Positions 20,773-29,195 of a stretch of 64,000 nucleotides of DNA are shown in pieces. Both the position numbers and the translations under genes were made by a program. This DNA is from Reichenbachiella ulvae (GTDB lineage Bacteria > Bacteroidota > Bacteroidia > Cytophagales > Cyclobacteriaceae). The notes beneath the pieces are model-generated. The model was not told where the DNA came from. It did no database searches and saw only the letters and a list, made by a program, of their open reading frames with translations. Positions within the stretch are counted from its first letter, which is position 1, and the number at the start of each line of letters is the position of its first letter. The stretch lies in assembly GCF_025833875.1 (NCBI RefSeq), contig NZ_JAOYOD010000001.1, positions 1,054,001-1,118,000 on the forward strand, written 5' to 3'.

Positions 20773-21447
20773 TTATTGACTAAAGCCATGATCTAAGGCA
20801 TAGATGATCAATTCAGCAGGAGATTTGAGATTGAGTTTTTTTAGGATGTTTTTTCGATGAGAATTGACCGTATGGTGGCTTAGAAATAATTCTTCGGATA
20901 TGTCCTTTGAGCTCTTGCCTTTTACTATTAAATCCAGTACTTCGAGTTCCCTATTGGTGAGTTCCTCAATGGTTGTCTTATTCTTACTGTCTGTCAGCAA
21001 GTCAAGAATGGTGTTGCAATAAAACTTCTCATCATTCGCGAGATGTCTGATTGCCTGAGAGATTTCGTCTTCGCTGCAGTGGTTGGTGACTATGCTGTTG
21101 ATGCCGTTTTTCCAAAGCTGCTGAATGTGGAATTCATTTCTTGTATCCGATATCACTAATACTTTTGACTTACGGTTCCATTCCAGAGCTTTGCGACAGA
21201 GCATGTCTGTGTCCCTACTGATGTTGACTATATAGATGTTGTGGTCATTCTGCTCAAACTGATTGACCTGATCCAATTGCCCTAGGGATTCAACTAATTC
21301 TAAATCGGGTTGTTCGCTTACAATGAGTTGCAAACCCTGTAAACTTAGGTAATTGGTGTCAGCGATGATTACAGTTTGAGTTAACGGCACTTGTTGCTTA
21401 TTTAGAATCGTTCCAAGCAAAAATAAAGGCAATCCTGATGGATGCAA
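20773..21447 (-). CDS. LuxR-type regulator with a receiver domain lacking the phosphoacceptor Asp
   Basis: The N-terminal receiver-like domain (about residues 24-140) has the usual order of strands, but the strand that normally ends in Asp reads NIYIVNISRD, with Asn in place of the phosphoacceptor. The C-terminus is a clear GerE/LuxR HTH: LTNRELEVLDLIVKGKSSKDISEELFLSHHTVNSHRKNILKKL. NarL-type regulators bind DNA after phosphorylation; this one may be phosphorylation-independent. The start is uncertain: the longest reading uses TTG at 21447, and a GTG 19 codons later is equally plausible. Confidence 0.8.
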   Translation of the reverse strand: MHPSGLPLFLLGTILNKQQVPLTQTVIIADTNYLSLQGLQLIVSEQPDLELVESLGQLDQVNQFEQNDHNIYIVNISRDTDMLCRKALEWNRKSKVLVISDTRNEFHIQQLWKNGINSIVTNHCSEDEISQAIRHLANDEKFYCNTILDLLTDSKNKTTIEELTNRELEVLDLIVKGKSSKDISEELFLSHHTVNSHRKNILKKLNLKSPAELIIYALDHGFSQ

Positions 21448-21481
21448 ATTTTATTTAAACTAATTCTAAATAAACTTTTTG

Positions 21482-22309
21482 TTAACTCAGCTTTACCTCT
21501 TCGTCTTCTAGTTTGATTCTCTTTTGTTTGTATAGGATCCCAAGTGATTTTTTGAAGTTCTTTTTGCTCATTTGAAGCATTTCCTGAATTTCTTCCGGAC
21601 TACTCTTGTCATGCAAGGGGAGGGTACCATCATGTGATTCCAGATAATCTAGTATTTTTTGAGCTCCAGCTTCCAGATCGTGCATTCCTCCTTTTCTGAG
21701 GGATACATCAATCTTGCCATCTTCCCTTAGTTTTTTGATGAAAGCCTTTCTTTTACTACCCTTTATCAGCTCCTCGAAGGTCTCATTTTCATATAGCAGA
21801 CCCTGATATTTCTGATTGATGATGACTCTGATGCCGTTGATTGTGGTTTCGCCAATCACAATTTCGACTTCATCTCCTTCGGTTAGCCCTTCGATTTCTC
21901 GACTAAGGAAAAGATGGATTCGTGCACTGGCAGCTACTCTTTTGGTGATACTATCCAGATAGGTATAGACCGTTACCCATTGTCCTTTTTTCAATCTTCG
22001 GTCTTGCTCGCTAAAAGGAACGAAAAGGTCTTTCTCCAATCCCCAGTCCAGAAAAGCCCCATACTGAGATACGTCCTTGACCTTCATACAGGCAAATTCC
22101 TTAATCTGAGCTAATGGAGTGAGTGTGGTAGCCACATTTCTATCCTGTGAATCTGTGTACACGAACACTTTGACTTCATTACCTATTTCCAGGCCTTCTG
22201 CTACATACTTGTTGGGCAAGAGTACTTCTTCGGATTCCTCGTCTATTAGATAAGCACCATTGTCTGTAAAACGATTAACCTTGAGGGTGTTAAATTCACC
22301 TATATGCAT
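21482..22309 (-). CDS. cvfB: CvfB-family S1 RNA-binding protein
   Basis: The 275-residue protein has repeated S1-like OB folds and a C-terminal winged helix, the architecture of conserved virulence factor B (YitL). Recognisable are GEFNTLKVNRFTDNGAYLID, VKDVSQYGAFLDWGLEKDLFVPFSEQ and the tail IQEMLQMSKKNFKKSLGILYKQKRIKL. Known members bind RNA and influence expression of other genes; the exact role in Bacteroidota is not established. It sits 7 bases downstream of the GlcG-like gene and is probably co-transcribed with it. Confidence 0.88.
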   Translation of the reverse strand: MHIGEFNTLKVNRFTDNGAYLIDEESEEVLLPNKYVAEGLEIGNEVKVFVYTDSQDRNVATTLTPLAQIKEFACMKVKDVSQYGAFLDWGLEKDLFVPFSEQDRRLKKGQWVTVYTYLDSITKRVAASARIHLFLSREIEGLTEGDEVEIVIGETTINGIRVIINQKYQGLLYENETFEELIKGSKRKAFIKKLREDGKIDVSLRKGGMHDLEAGAQKILDYLESHDGTLPLHDKSSPEEIQEMLQMSKKNFKKSLGILYKQKRIKLEDEEVKLS

Positions 22310-22315
22310 ATCCTG

Positions 22316-22750
22316 TTAGGAGTAAAGTTTGAGTTTGGATTCTTTGGGTGGGAGTGGCTTGATTGATTCTATTACAATCTTAGCCAACTCGATATCTTCA
22401 TTGTCATTTCCAGAACTAATTCCAATGGCCCCTTCAAATTCCTCATTGAGACCAAATACAGGGATGCCACCTGGCCAGGAAACAAATTTTGGGTCGTCGT
22501 AGTATCTGATTTCTTTAGGGTCTTTTTCAGAAAGCTCTTGAGCCAACTGCTCAGTAGTTTTTTTGGTTCTGGCTGCCGTATAGGCCTTGTTGATGGCCAG
22601 TTGAATAGAACTCAATGGGGCATGATCTGTACGGGCAAAAGTTACGAGTTCCCCGCTGCTATCTACTACTGCAACTACCGCTTCTTTTTTCTCTCTCAAA
22701 CACTCGTGAATGACAGTGTTGATTGCTTTAATGCCTTTTTTTAACTCCAT
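22316..22750 (-). CDS. GlcG/HbpS-family protein (DUF336)
   Basis: This 144-residue protein matches the GlcG/HbpS fold: AVVAVVDSSGELVTFARTDHAPLSSIQLAINKAYTAAR, followed by WPGGIPVF and GAIGISSGNDNEDIELAKI. Members include heme-binding HbpS and GlcG of glycolate operons, but most are uncharacterised. No signal peptide is present, so it should be cytoplasmic. The cvfB gene follows at once. Nothing in the neighbourhood points to glycolate use. Confidence 0.85.
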   Translation of the reverse strand: MELKKGIKAINTVIHECLREKKEAVVAVVDSSGELVTFARTDHAPLSSIQLAINKAYTAARTKKTTEQLAQELSEKDPKEIRYYDDPKFVSWPGGIPVFGLNEEFEGAIGISSGNDNEDIELAKIVIESIKPLPPKESKLKLYS

Positions 22751-23170
22751 AGAATATATTTCAAACTAATCCGTGGCAAATATCAGGATTACATGTCGTA
22801 GTTTCTATTGAATTTCAAAAAACCCGATTAGCTAAACTGAAAAATCAAGGCTCAACTGTCATCGAACCTTGATTAGAGATTAACTTGAGAAATTATAGCT
22901 GATTACGATCTTGGGGTTAATATTTTATATTGATTTTGATAGAAATATCTTGAGGTGCAGTTTCATTTCCTCCGAAATAGGGCCAAAATTTTTTAGAAAC
23001 CGCAGCATGATTCCATGTTGCGGTTTTTTTTGTTATTCACTTTTAATATTGTTCCTTATCGAAGTATTATTTAATTTGAAGTTCATATGATCAATCTTTG
23101 ATCAGGCAGCAGCATTTTAAGGGGAATTGGATTCTGAATCTGGATTCAGGTGAAATGATAATGCTATGCT
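22751..23170. other. divergent intergenic region with orphan terminator
   Basis: This 420-bp gap separates two divergent genes. It holds a hairpin at 22843-22874 (AATCAAGG / CCTTGATT), a strong plus-strand intrinsic terminator at 22997-23032 with no gene in front of it, and a CTGAATC / GATTCAG inverted repeat at 23134-23149, 21 bases before the PAS kinase start, which could be an operator. A small RNA of up to about 150 bases ending at the terminator is possible. Confidence 0.5.
22997..23032 (+). terminator. orphan intrinsic terminator
   Basis: AAACCGCAGCATG pairs with CATGTTGCGGTTT (one G-U) over a 4-base loop, followed by eight T. The nearest upstream gene points away from it, so it must end a transcript that starts within the intergenic region or reads through from antisense. 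Confidence 0.85.
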
Positions 23171-24637
23171 ATGAAAGAAAAACCCATACACTCAGAGTTG
23201 ACTTTTCAGCTCATGATCGAGTCGACCCCTAATGCCATTGTTTTGATCAACAAGGAAGGCAAGATTGCCTATGTCAATAAACCGTCAGAACAGCTTTTTG
23301 GATACGACCGAACAGAATTAATTGGTCAACTAATTGAAATACTCATTCCTCCAAGGTTTCATCAAAATCACCCTCGTTTTCGTGATATGTTTTTTTCATC
23401 TCCTTCGGTGCGATCCATGGGCGCTGGGCGAGACTTATATGCACTGAGAAAGGATGGATCAGAATTTCCTGTGGAAATTGGTCTGAATCCATTAGTAACG
23501 ACAGAAGGCACCCTGGTTTTAGCTTCTATTATTGATATAACAGAGCGTAAGAAGGCAGAAGAGAGATTCAAATTGGTAGTTGAATCTGCCCCCAATGCTA
23601 TGATATTGGTTAATCAAGATGGGATTATTACTTTGGTTAATGCACAAACAGAAAGGCTCTTTGGGTTTCAGAAAAAAGAACTAATAGGAAATCGTCTTGA
23701 AATGCTCATTCCTAATCGGTTCAAGGAAAAGCATCCAGATCATAGAGAAAGTTATTTTCAGGCACCTAGTACGAGACCCATGGGAGCCGGACGTGAGTTG
23801 TTCGGTCTTAGAAAAGATAAAAAAGAAGTTCAAATTGAGATTGGACTTAATCCTATAACTACGGATGAAGGCCAAATGGTATTGGCTTCTATTATTGACA
23901 TCACAGAAAGGAAGGTTCAGGAAAGTATTCGGGCCAAAGTGAAAGAGATGGAAAACCGAAACCAGGAACTCGAACAGTTTGCCTACATCGCTTCACATGA
24001 TCTACAAGAACCTCTTCGAACTATTTCGAATTTTATCACCGTAATCAAGGAGGATTGTATGGATCAATTGGATTCAGAGGCTTTGGGTTATCTGAATACC
24101 ATTGGTCGAGCTACGGATCGAATGGTGATTTTAGTAAAGGCGTTACTGGAGTATTCTCGTTTGGGAGTAGGTAGACAAGTGGCCGAGGTAGATTGTGAAC
24201 AACTAGTGGCCACTGTAGTTTCTGACTTGAATAATTTAATCAAAGAGACAGGTACGCAAATAGAGATTGGATCACTGCCAATAGTCAAAGGCTATGATGT
24301 CGAACTTCGACAGTTGTTTCAGAATCTAATCACTAATGCTATCAAGTTTAGAAAAAAGAATCAGTTAGCCCAGGTGAGAGTTATGTGCAAAGTCACTGAA
24401 TCGGCATATGAATTTAGCATTGTGGATAATGGTATTGGGATTTCTAAGAAGAACTTTGATCGGGTATTTTATATTTTTCAGCGACTCAATCCCGCGAATA
24501 CATATGAGGGGCATGGTATTGGCTTGGCTTATTGTAAAAAAATCGTAGAATTACATAACGGTAGGATTTGGATTGAATCGGAAGAAAGACAAGGAACTAC
24601 CTTTAACTTTACTATACCAAAAATAACTCATGACTAA
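23171..24637 (+). CDS. tandem-PAS cytoplasmic histidine kinase
   Basis: The 488 residues contain two PAS domains (about 10-125 and 135-250) that are close copies of one another: both have ELIG...EMLIP.RF...HP, MGAGR.L..LRKD and [17 protein letters not shown] C-caps. They are followed by HisKA with His276 in [16 protein letters not shown], and HATPase_c with [21 protein letters not shown] and [12 protein letters not shown]. The His-box belongs to the phytochrome-like HisKA group. There is no membrane segment. The next gene, overlapping by 8 bases, is its probable receiver. Confidence 0.93.
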   Translation: MKEKPIHSELTFQLMIESTPNAIVLINKEGKIAYVNKPSEQLFGYDRTELIGQLIEILIPPRFHQNHPRFRDMFFSSPSVRSMGAGRDLYALRKDGSEFPVEIGLNPLVTTEGTLVLASIIDITERKKAEERFKLVVESAPNAMILVNQDGIITLVNAQTERLFGFQKKELIGNRLEMLIPNRFKEKHPDHRESYFQAPSTRPMGAGRELFGLRKDKKEVQIEIGLNPITTDEGQMVLASIIDITERKVQESIRAKVKEMENRNQELEQFAYIASHDLQEPLRTISNFITVIKEDCMDQLDSEALGYLNTIGRATDRMVILVKALLEYSRLGVGRQVAEVDCEQLVATVVSDLNNLIKETGTQIEIGSLPIVKGYDVELRQLFQNLITNAIKFRKKNQLAQVRVMCKVTESAYEFSIVDNGIGISKKNFDRVFYIFQRLNPANTYEGHGIGLAYCKKIVELHNGRIWIESEERQGTTFNFTIPKITHD

Positions 24638-25040
24638 AAAATTGAATTGTATCATGCTGGTTGATGACAATCCGGATGATAATTTTTTTCATCAGCGAGT
24701 GATCAAAAGAAATAAAAGTGCTGACCATGTGGTGGTTTGTCAAAGTGCCCAGGAGGCCATTGACTACCTGAAAAATCAAGAACTGGATGGTTGGATCAAG
24801 CCTGATATGATATTTCTGGATATCAATATGCCAGGGATGTCTGGTTGGGAGTTTTTAGAAGTATATGAGGATTTGATTCTTTCGGACAAGAATCATGTGA
24901 TTGTGGTAATGCTGACGACTTCTGAAAATCCAGACGATATACAAAAAGCAGATGGCATAAGTCATGTGGCTAGTTATCACGCAAAACCTTTGAGTAAAGA
25001 ATTGTTGGATGAGTTAATATCAAAGCACTTTAAAGATTAG
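24630..25040 (+). CDS. single-domain response regulator (Rcp1-like)
   Basis: The 136-residue receiver has the acidic pocket VDDNPDD (residues 11-17), phosphoacceptor Asp64 in [16 protein letters not shown], Thr in [11 protein letters not shown] and Lys in SYHAKPLS. Rcp1-like stand-alone receivers typically pair with phytochrome-like kinases, which fits the overlapping upstream PAS kinase. No output domain, so signalling would pass by protein contact or phosphotransfer. Confidence 0.92.
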   Translation: MTKKLNCIMLVDDNPDDNFFHQRVIKRNKSADHVVVCQSAQEAIDYLKNQELDGWIKPDMIFLDINMPGMSGWEFLEVYEDLILSDKNHVIVVMLTTSENPDDIQKADGISHVASYHAKPLSKELLDELISKHFKD

Positions 25041-25045
25041 TTCAT

Positions 25046-25084
25046 AAAGAAAAGCTACTTGACTTGTAAGTAGCTTTTCTTTTT
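25046..25084. terminator. bidirectional intrinsic terminator
   Basis: A perfect 15-bp stem (AAAGAAAAGCTACTT and complement) with a 7-base loop, flanked by A- and T-runs, between the convergent receiver gene and the broken transporter-like gene. Confidence 0.88.
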
Positions 25085-25107
25085 AGTGAGCTTCATTACA
25101 TAATAAA

Positions 25108-26259
25108 TCAATCCTTGTTAATCAATTCATTCCATTCAGGCACCATGTCCCTGAGCATACCGGTGTGTTTGGATCCACCAAAACGATACGTAACGGTCAT
25201 ATTGAGAACGTAATCTGCAAAAGCAGCATCGCCATGTCGGTATTCACCGGTTTCTTTGGTTCTTTGTTTGTCTTGATAGCTCTGAGTACGGTTTCTGTAT
25301 ACAGCCAAAGGTACAGTTAGATTTAAAGCGAGGTTTTTTCTGCTCAATACTACTCCAGGCTCTACAGAGAGGGCATATCCAGGTCTTCTATATCCAGCAC
25401 TGCCGCCAATCAAATCCTCTGCAGGAACTCCTTCGAATCGGCCGCCCGCATATAGACTCAAACCATTGATGGGTGAATTGTAGAATGCACCCAGACGAGC
25501 GGCATATTGATCCGGGCATGAAAATTCACTTGTTCCTCGGCGAGTCAATACGCCATTGGTTTCTCGCGGGTTAGATAAGTAAAAAAGGTTCGTACTGATT
25601 ACAAACGAATGAGACAGCACTTGATAGGCTTGAACATCTACCGTGATCCCAGTTCCGCCATCGCCTGGTTGGATTGATTGATCTACAACTGCTTCTACTT
25701 CCTGATCTCGATTGTCTCACTGATTATAAAACGTGTCTTTATAATCATACTTTCCGGTAGGGAGTTTTACACCAAGCCCGAATGCGAGATTGTGTTTGTT
25801 AGACTGGTTGGGGTCTAGGAGCCAATATCCCGCTCCCAAGCGGATGTCTCCCAAGCCATATGAGCTGGTATGATGGCGCTCGCCAAGCCCATTGGGAGGA
25901 TTACCGCCGTGTTCGTACATCGAGGACCGGTCATGGTAGAGCATAGGCAAAATGGCTGTTGCATAGAGGCGATCTGTAATACCGTAGTTGATGGATAGGT
26001 CAAGAAAATAGCTGTGGTTAATTACCTCGGTACCTTGTTCGATTCGCTCGTGTTCCTCTTCAGCTCCTCTAAAATGTCTGAATGATTTGAAGTATCGAAA
26101 ACCAGCGGAAGTGAAAAATTCACCTTCTGAAACTCCGAAGGTGTTGCCCATGCCAGAAGCACAGCCACTAAAGCCTCGGATGGCTACACAGCCCTGAGCA
26201 TAAATCTGATTGATGCCAAATAGGCAAAATACAATAGTCGAAAAATAAAGTCTCTTCAT
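25108..26259 (-). pseudogene. outer-membrane beta-barrel (transporter family) interrupted by one TGA
   Basis: The gene reads from ATG 26259 (signal peptide MKRLYFSTIVFCLFGINQIYAQG, then GCVAIRGFSGCASG) to TGA at 25717-25719, and continues in exactly the same frame (DNRDQEVEAVV, DQSIQPGDGGTGITVDVQAY ...) to 25108. Joined, it is about 383 residues. Homologues I recall in Bacteroidota have the FRHFRG.EEE, LPTGKYDY, VDQSIQPGDGG and NPRETNG segments in one protein. The body is a barrel related to MetA-pathway-type transporters. A single nonsense change (for example CGA or TGG to TGA) is the simplest cause; a read error is possible. Confidence 0.82.
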
Positions 26260-26720
26260 AACAATTATTTGTTTTTGGTTGTTGCCCTTAATCACAAAGA
26301 GGGTATAGCTGATGTTAGGCTTGCAATGCTATTGTGTTTGTCTGCCTTACTATTTTGAAATGTGTTGAATGCCAGAAATAAACTGATGAAACTATCAATT
26401 GAATGGATAAGCACAGGGATTAATAATCAGGTATTTGAACGGGTATGCGATTAGAAGAAGTCAACCATTTGAATTATATGTAAGTGAATTTCTAATCAGA
26501 ATCTTTGAGAGGGAAACATAGTTTGGGTTCTTATTGAATAAAAGATTTTATGTCGATTGAATAGCTGGTTTATAGCGTCTCTGGTGGTTCGGAGGCGCTT
26601 TTTTTATGAAACAATATTGGCAATACTGAAAAATGGGTGAGATAAAATGATGTTTTGAGTTGACCAAATAATAGGAGTTGTTGTATATTGGAAACTCTTG
26701 TGTTAACACATAAAATCAGA
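26260..26720. other. divergent intergenic region with second orphan terminator
   Basis: This 460-bp gap lies between the broken barrel gene and a receiver gene that point away from each other. It holds a plus-strand terminator at 26574-26605 with no upstream gene on that strand. A small RNA in about 26480-26605 is possible. Nothing else recognisable was seen. Confidence 0.45.
26574..26605 (+). terminator. orphan intrinsic terminator
   Basis: AGCGTCTC pairs with GAGGCGCT (one G-U) around a 10-base loop, followed by seven T. It lies about 115 bases upstream of the receiver start and could also be an attenuator for that gene. Confidence 0.75.
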
Positions 26721-27107
26721 ATGGAATTAAGGCGAAAAGTATATGTGATCGATGATGATCCGATCTTACAAAGGATCATGAAAAAAATGTTGGGCAATTT
26801 CGATTCCGATGTGGATGTTCATATGTTCTTACATGGGGAGGAAGCCATCGAGCAATTGCGCCAAGATGTAGAGTTGCCTGATTTAATTTTTCTCGATATC
26901 AACATGCCTATCATGGATGCCTGGGAGTTCATTGAGAATTATCAAAAGTTGGGAATAGAGATTGTGCCTATTTATATATTGTCTTCTTCGATAGACTACA
27001 GGGACATAGACAAAGCAGAAAACATTGAATTAATCAAGGATTACCTTGTCAAACCTTTGAAGAAGGACCGATTGATTGAAATATGTAAAAGGGAACTCAA
27101 TTCGTAG
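26721..27107 (+). CDS. single-domain response regulator
   Basis: The 128-residue receiver starts at ATG 26721; a TTG 33 bases upstream would add a non-conserved tail. Acidic pocket Asp11-13, phosphoacceptor Asp59 in [19 protein letters not shown] in YILSSSIDY and Lys in DYLVKPLKK are all present. No kinase is adjacent, and the following porin gene begins 28 bases later on the same strand. Confidence 0.9.
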   Translation: MELRRKVYVIDDDPILQRIMKKMLGNFDSDVDVHMFLHGEEAIEQLRQDVELPDLIFLDINMPIMDAWEFIENYQKLGIEIVPIYILSSSIDYRDIDKAENIELIKDYLVKPLKKDRLIEICKRELNS

Positions 27108-27135
27108 CATTATTCATTAATCAACCTAACCAAAG

Positions 27136-28590
27136 ATGAAAGCCAAATACCTGATTGGACTTTTAATTTTACTGATTTTTTCAGGACCACTTCTTATTGC
27201 ACAGACTTCCATTGCCTATCAAAGGTTTTTAGAAACCGATCATTTAGATTTTGGTCTGGGGAGCTATGGTCGAATCGGTGTGGGTTGGATGCCGACCATT
27301 GAGTCTACCGAAGGTCGCCGACTGAACCTGAACAGTATGGGAAGTATCGGAGGGCGAATGGAGGAGCAGGATTATATGGAGCTTGGGGTAGCGTTCTACA
27401 TCAAGCCTGAAAACTATCCGAAAGATTCCACCGAGATCGTAGTACAAATTCGCTCTGCTCTATATTCTAATAACCTTCAATATTTTGGCAATTCGAGCAC
27501 AGGCGATGCATTCAGCAGTCTGACACTGGCATTTCCTGAGATCTTCATAGAGGCCAGGCATGTTCTAGTGCCTAACTTGAATGTTTGGGTGGGATCTCGA
27601 TTGTATCGGGGAGGAGACGTGCATATGGCTGACTATTTTTATTTCAATGATCATTCGGGTCAGGGCTTTGGGGCGGAGTACAAGAACTCTAGAGTCAGTG
27701 CCATTTTTGTTTCATCCTCAGATACGACATCCACGGTTCCTCCCTATTTCTTTTTGAATATCAAATCTGGAACACCTGGACTGGAACTAAGGCAGCGAAT
27801 AGTGACTGCCTTTGAGCATGATTTTCATCTCAAGGAAAATGATCTATTGACGGTTTTGGGAGAATGGCATCATATGGGGGACCCCTCTGATGAAGAATTA
27901 GATATCAACGATCCAGATATCATAGCTTCTTACCCAGGAGATGATGGATGGGTACTAGGGGTAAAACATCAATGGAATGAAATCGCTGGTTTATCAGCAG
28001 GGTCTTTCAATCATCTGGCCCTTCGATATGGATCAGGAATTGCCAATGGAGGGGATGGTGGTAACTCTCGCACCTGGAATACCTTCGGGGCAGCCAATCT
28101 GGATACCTATGAGTTCAAGGATGCCTATTCCTGGCATATCGTAGATCATTTCTTAGTCAATTTCGGAGAAAGTTGGAGCCTGAATGCCTACGGAGTATTG
28201 AATAGGAGCAAAGGGGCTGCTCGTACCAATGGGTTGGCCGAGACCTATTTAGGTAGGGAAGTTTATAACTCGAAAACCGATTGGACACTGGGAGTAAAGG
28301 CGGTAAAGTACCTGACCGATCAACTGCATCTGCAGGCGGAGCTCCATCATTCGGAAAGGAAGGATGGTAATGAACCCTGGTATGCCATGACAAAATTGAG
28401 CCTGGTGCCTACTTTAGCGCCGACCGGAGCTCGATCCGTTTGGGCACGTCCCCACCTTAGGTTTGTGGCTTCTGCTGCTCGCTACAATGATGCCGCCATG
28501 AATGCCCGGTATTCGCCCTATCTTCAGCTGGTCGGTTCAGATCGTTGGGGATACTATTTTGGTGTAAAGGCTGAATGGTGGACATGGTAA
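27136..28590 (+). CDS. LamB-like carbohydrate porin
   Basis: The 484 residues start with a signal peptide (ending LLIAQ). Maltoporin-type motifs are visible: LGSYGRIGVGW near the N-terminus, NVWVGSRLYRGGDVHMADYFYFNDHSGQGFG (the LamB W-G-x-R-x-Y-x-R-x-D-x-H-x-x-D-x-Y motif followed by GxG), and a C-terminal strand ending in WWTW. LamB-like porins allow diffusion of sugars across the outer membrane. No SusC/SusD pair, glycoside hydrolase or inner-membrane transporter is nearby, so the substrate cannot be inferred. Confidence 0.82.
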   Translation: MKAKYLIGLLILLIFSGPLLIAQTSIAYQRFLETDHLDFGLGSYGRIGVGWMPTIESTEGRRLNLNSMGSIGGRMEEQDYMELGVAFYIKPENYPKDSTEIVVQIRSALYSNNLQYFGNSSTGDAFSSLTLAFPEIFIEARHVLVPNLNVWVGSRLYRGGDVHMADYFYFNDHSGQGFGAEYKNSRVSAIFVSSSDTTSTVPPYFFLNIKSGTPGLELRQRIVTAFEHDFHLKENDLLTVLGEWHHMGDPSDEELDINDPDIIASYPGDDGWVLGVKHQWNEIAGLSAGSFNHLALRYGSGIANGGDGGNSRTWNTFGAANLDTYEFKDAYSWHIVDHFLVNFGESWSLNAYGVLNRSKGAARTNGLAETYLGREVYNSKTDWTLGVKAVKYLTDQLHLQAELHHSERKDGNEPWYAMTKLSLVPTLAPTGARSVWARPHLRFVASAARYNDAAMNARYSPYLQLVGSDRWGYYFGVKAEWWTW

Positions 28591-28631
28591 CTGTTGGTAA
28601 TTAGATAGTTAAATAGTACGATATTATGTAC

Positions 28632-28663
28632 AGCTTTGATTATATTGTTAAAAAATCAAAGCT
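28632..28663 (+). promoter_or_regulatory. inverted repeat abutting the yefM start codon
   Basis: AGCTTTGAT and ATCAAAGCT form a 9-bp inverted repeat whose right arm ends on the base before the ATG. Just upstream GTAC-GATATTAT-GTAC (28615-28630) repeats the TGTAC words known from YefM operators in E. coli. The arrangement fits an autoregulatory operator of the toxin-antitoxin pair; a hairpin blocking translation is an alternative. Confidence 0.5.
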
Positions 28664-28921
28664 ATGGAACATACCAGTTACACCAATTTTCGCCAACATC
28701 TTAAATCTTATATGGACAAAGTAATGGATAATAGAATGCCATTGCTGGTGACTCGGGCACATGGTCAGGATGTGGTCGTTTTGTCTAAGGCCGATTATGA
28801 TAGCATGCTCGAAACTTTCTATTTACTTCGTAACCCTAGAAATGCAGATAGGATTTTTGAATCCTTGAGCGAACTAAAAGGTGGAGCGGGATTTGAAAAG
28901 AGTTTACCTAAAACCTCATGA
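28664..28921 (+). CDS. yefM: YefM/Phd-family antitoxin
   Basis: The 85-residue protein has the N-terminal DNA-binding Phd/YefM fold: TSYTNFRQHLKSYMDKVMDNRMPLLVTRAHGQDVVVLSKADYDSMLETFYLLRNPRNADRI, split here by function into the dimerisation part and the flexible C-terminus that wraps the toxin. It neutralises YoeB and represses its own operon together with the toxin. It overlaps the next gene by four bases (ATGA), the classic order of antitoxin then toxin. Confidence 0.93.
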   Translation: MEHTSYTNFRQHLKSYMDKVMDNRMPLLVTRAHGQDVVVLSKADYDSMLETFYLLRNPRNADRIFESLSELKGGAGFEKSLPKTS

Positions 28922-29181
28922 TTGCCGGACTCAAATTTTCTTCACAGGCCTGGTTGGATTACATTCATTGGCAAAAAAATAGTCCAGATATCAAGCGGAT
29001 GATTGATGAATTATGTTTGGATATCGCGAAATCCCCTTACGAAGGCAAGGGCTATCCTCAGCCCCTGAGCTATGACTTGAAATACATCTGGACCCGAAGA
29101 ATCAATATGGTGCATCGTTTGGTCTATCAAATCAACGGTGATCGTATCGAGATCATTCAATGCCGATTGAACGAGTCCTGA
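28918..29181 (+). CDS. yoeB: YoeB-family toxin (mRNA interferase)
   Basis: RelE-superfamily ribosome-dependent endoribonuclease of 87 residues. WLDYIHWQKNSPDIKRMIDEL, then GKGYPQPLSYDLKYIWTRRINMVHRLVYQI and the terminal IEIIQCRLNES correspond to YoeB, including the catalytic Glu, Arg and His region (RRIN..HRLVY) and the C-terminal segment, although the usual C-terminal HY is replaced by RLNES. That change at the active-site end might reduce activity. Confidence 0.9.
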   Translation: MIAGLKFSSQAWLDYIHWQKNSPDIKRMIDELCLDIAKSPYEGKGYPQPLSYDLKYIWTRRINMVHRLVYQINGDRIEIIQCRLNES

Positions 29182-29195
29182 ATAGTCTGTCCGGA

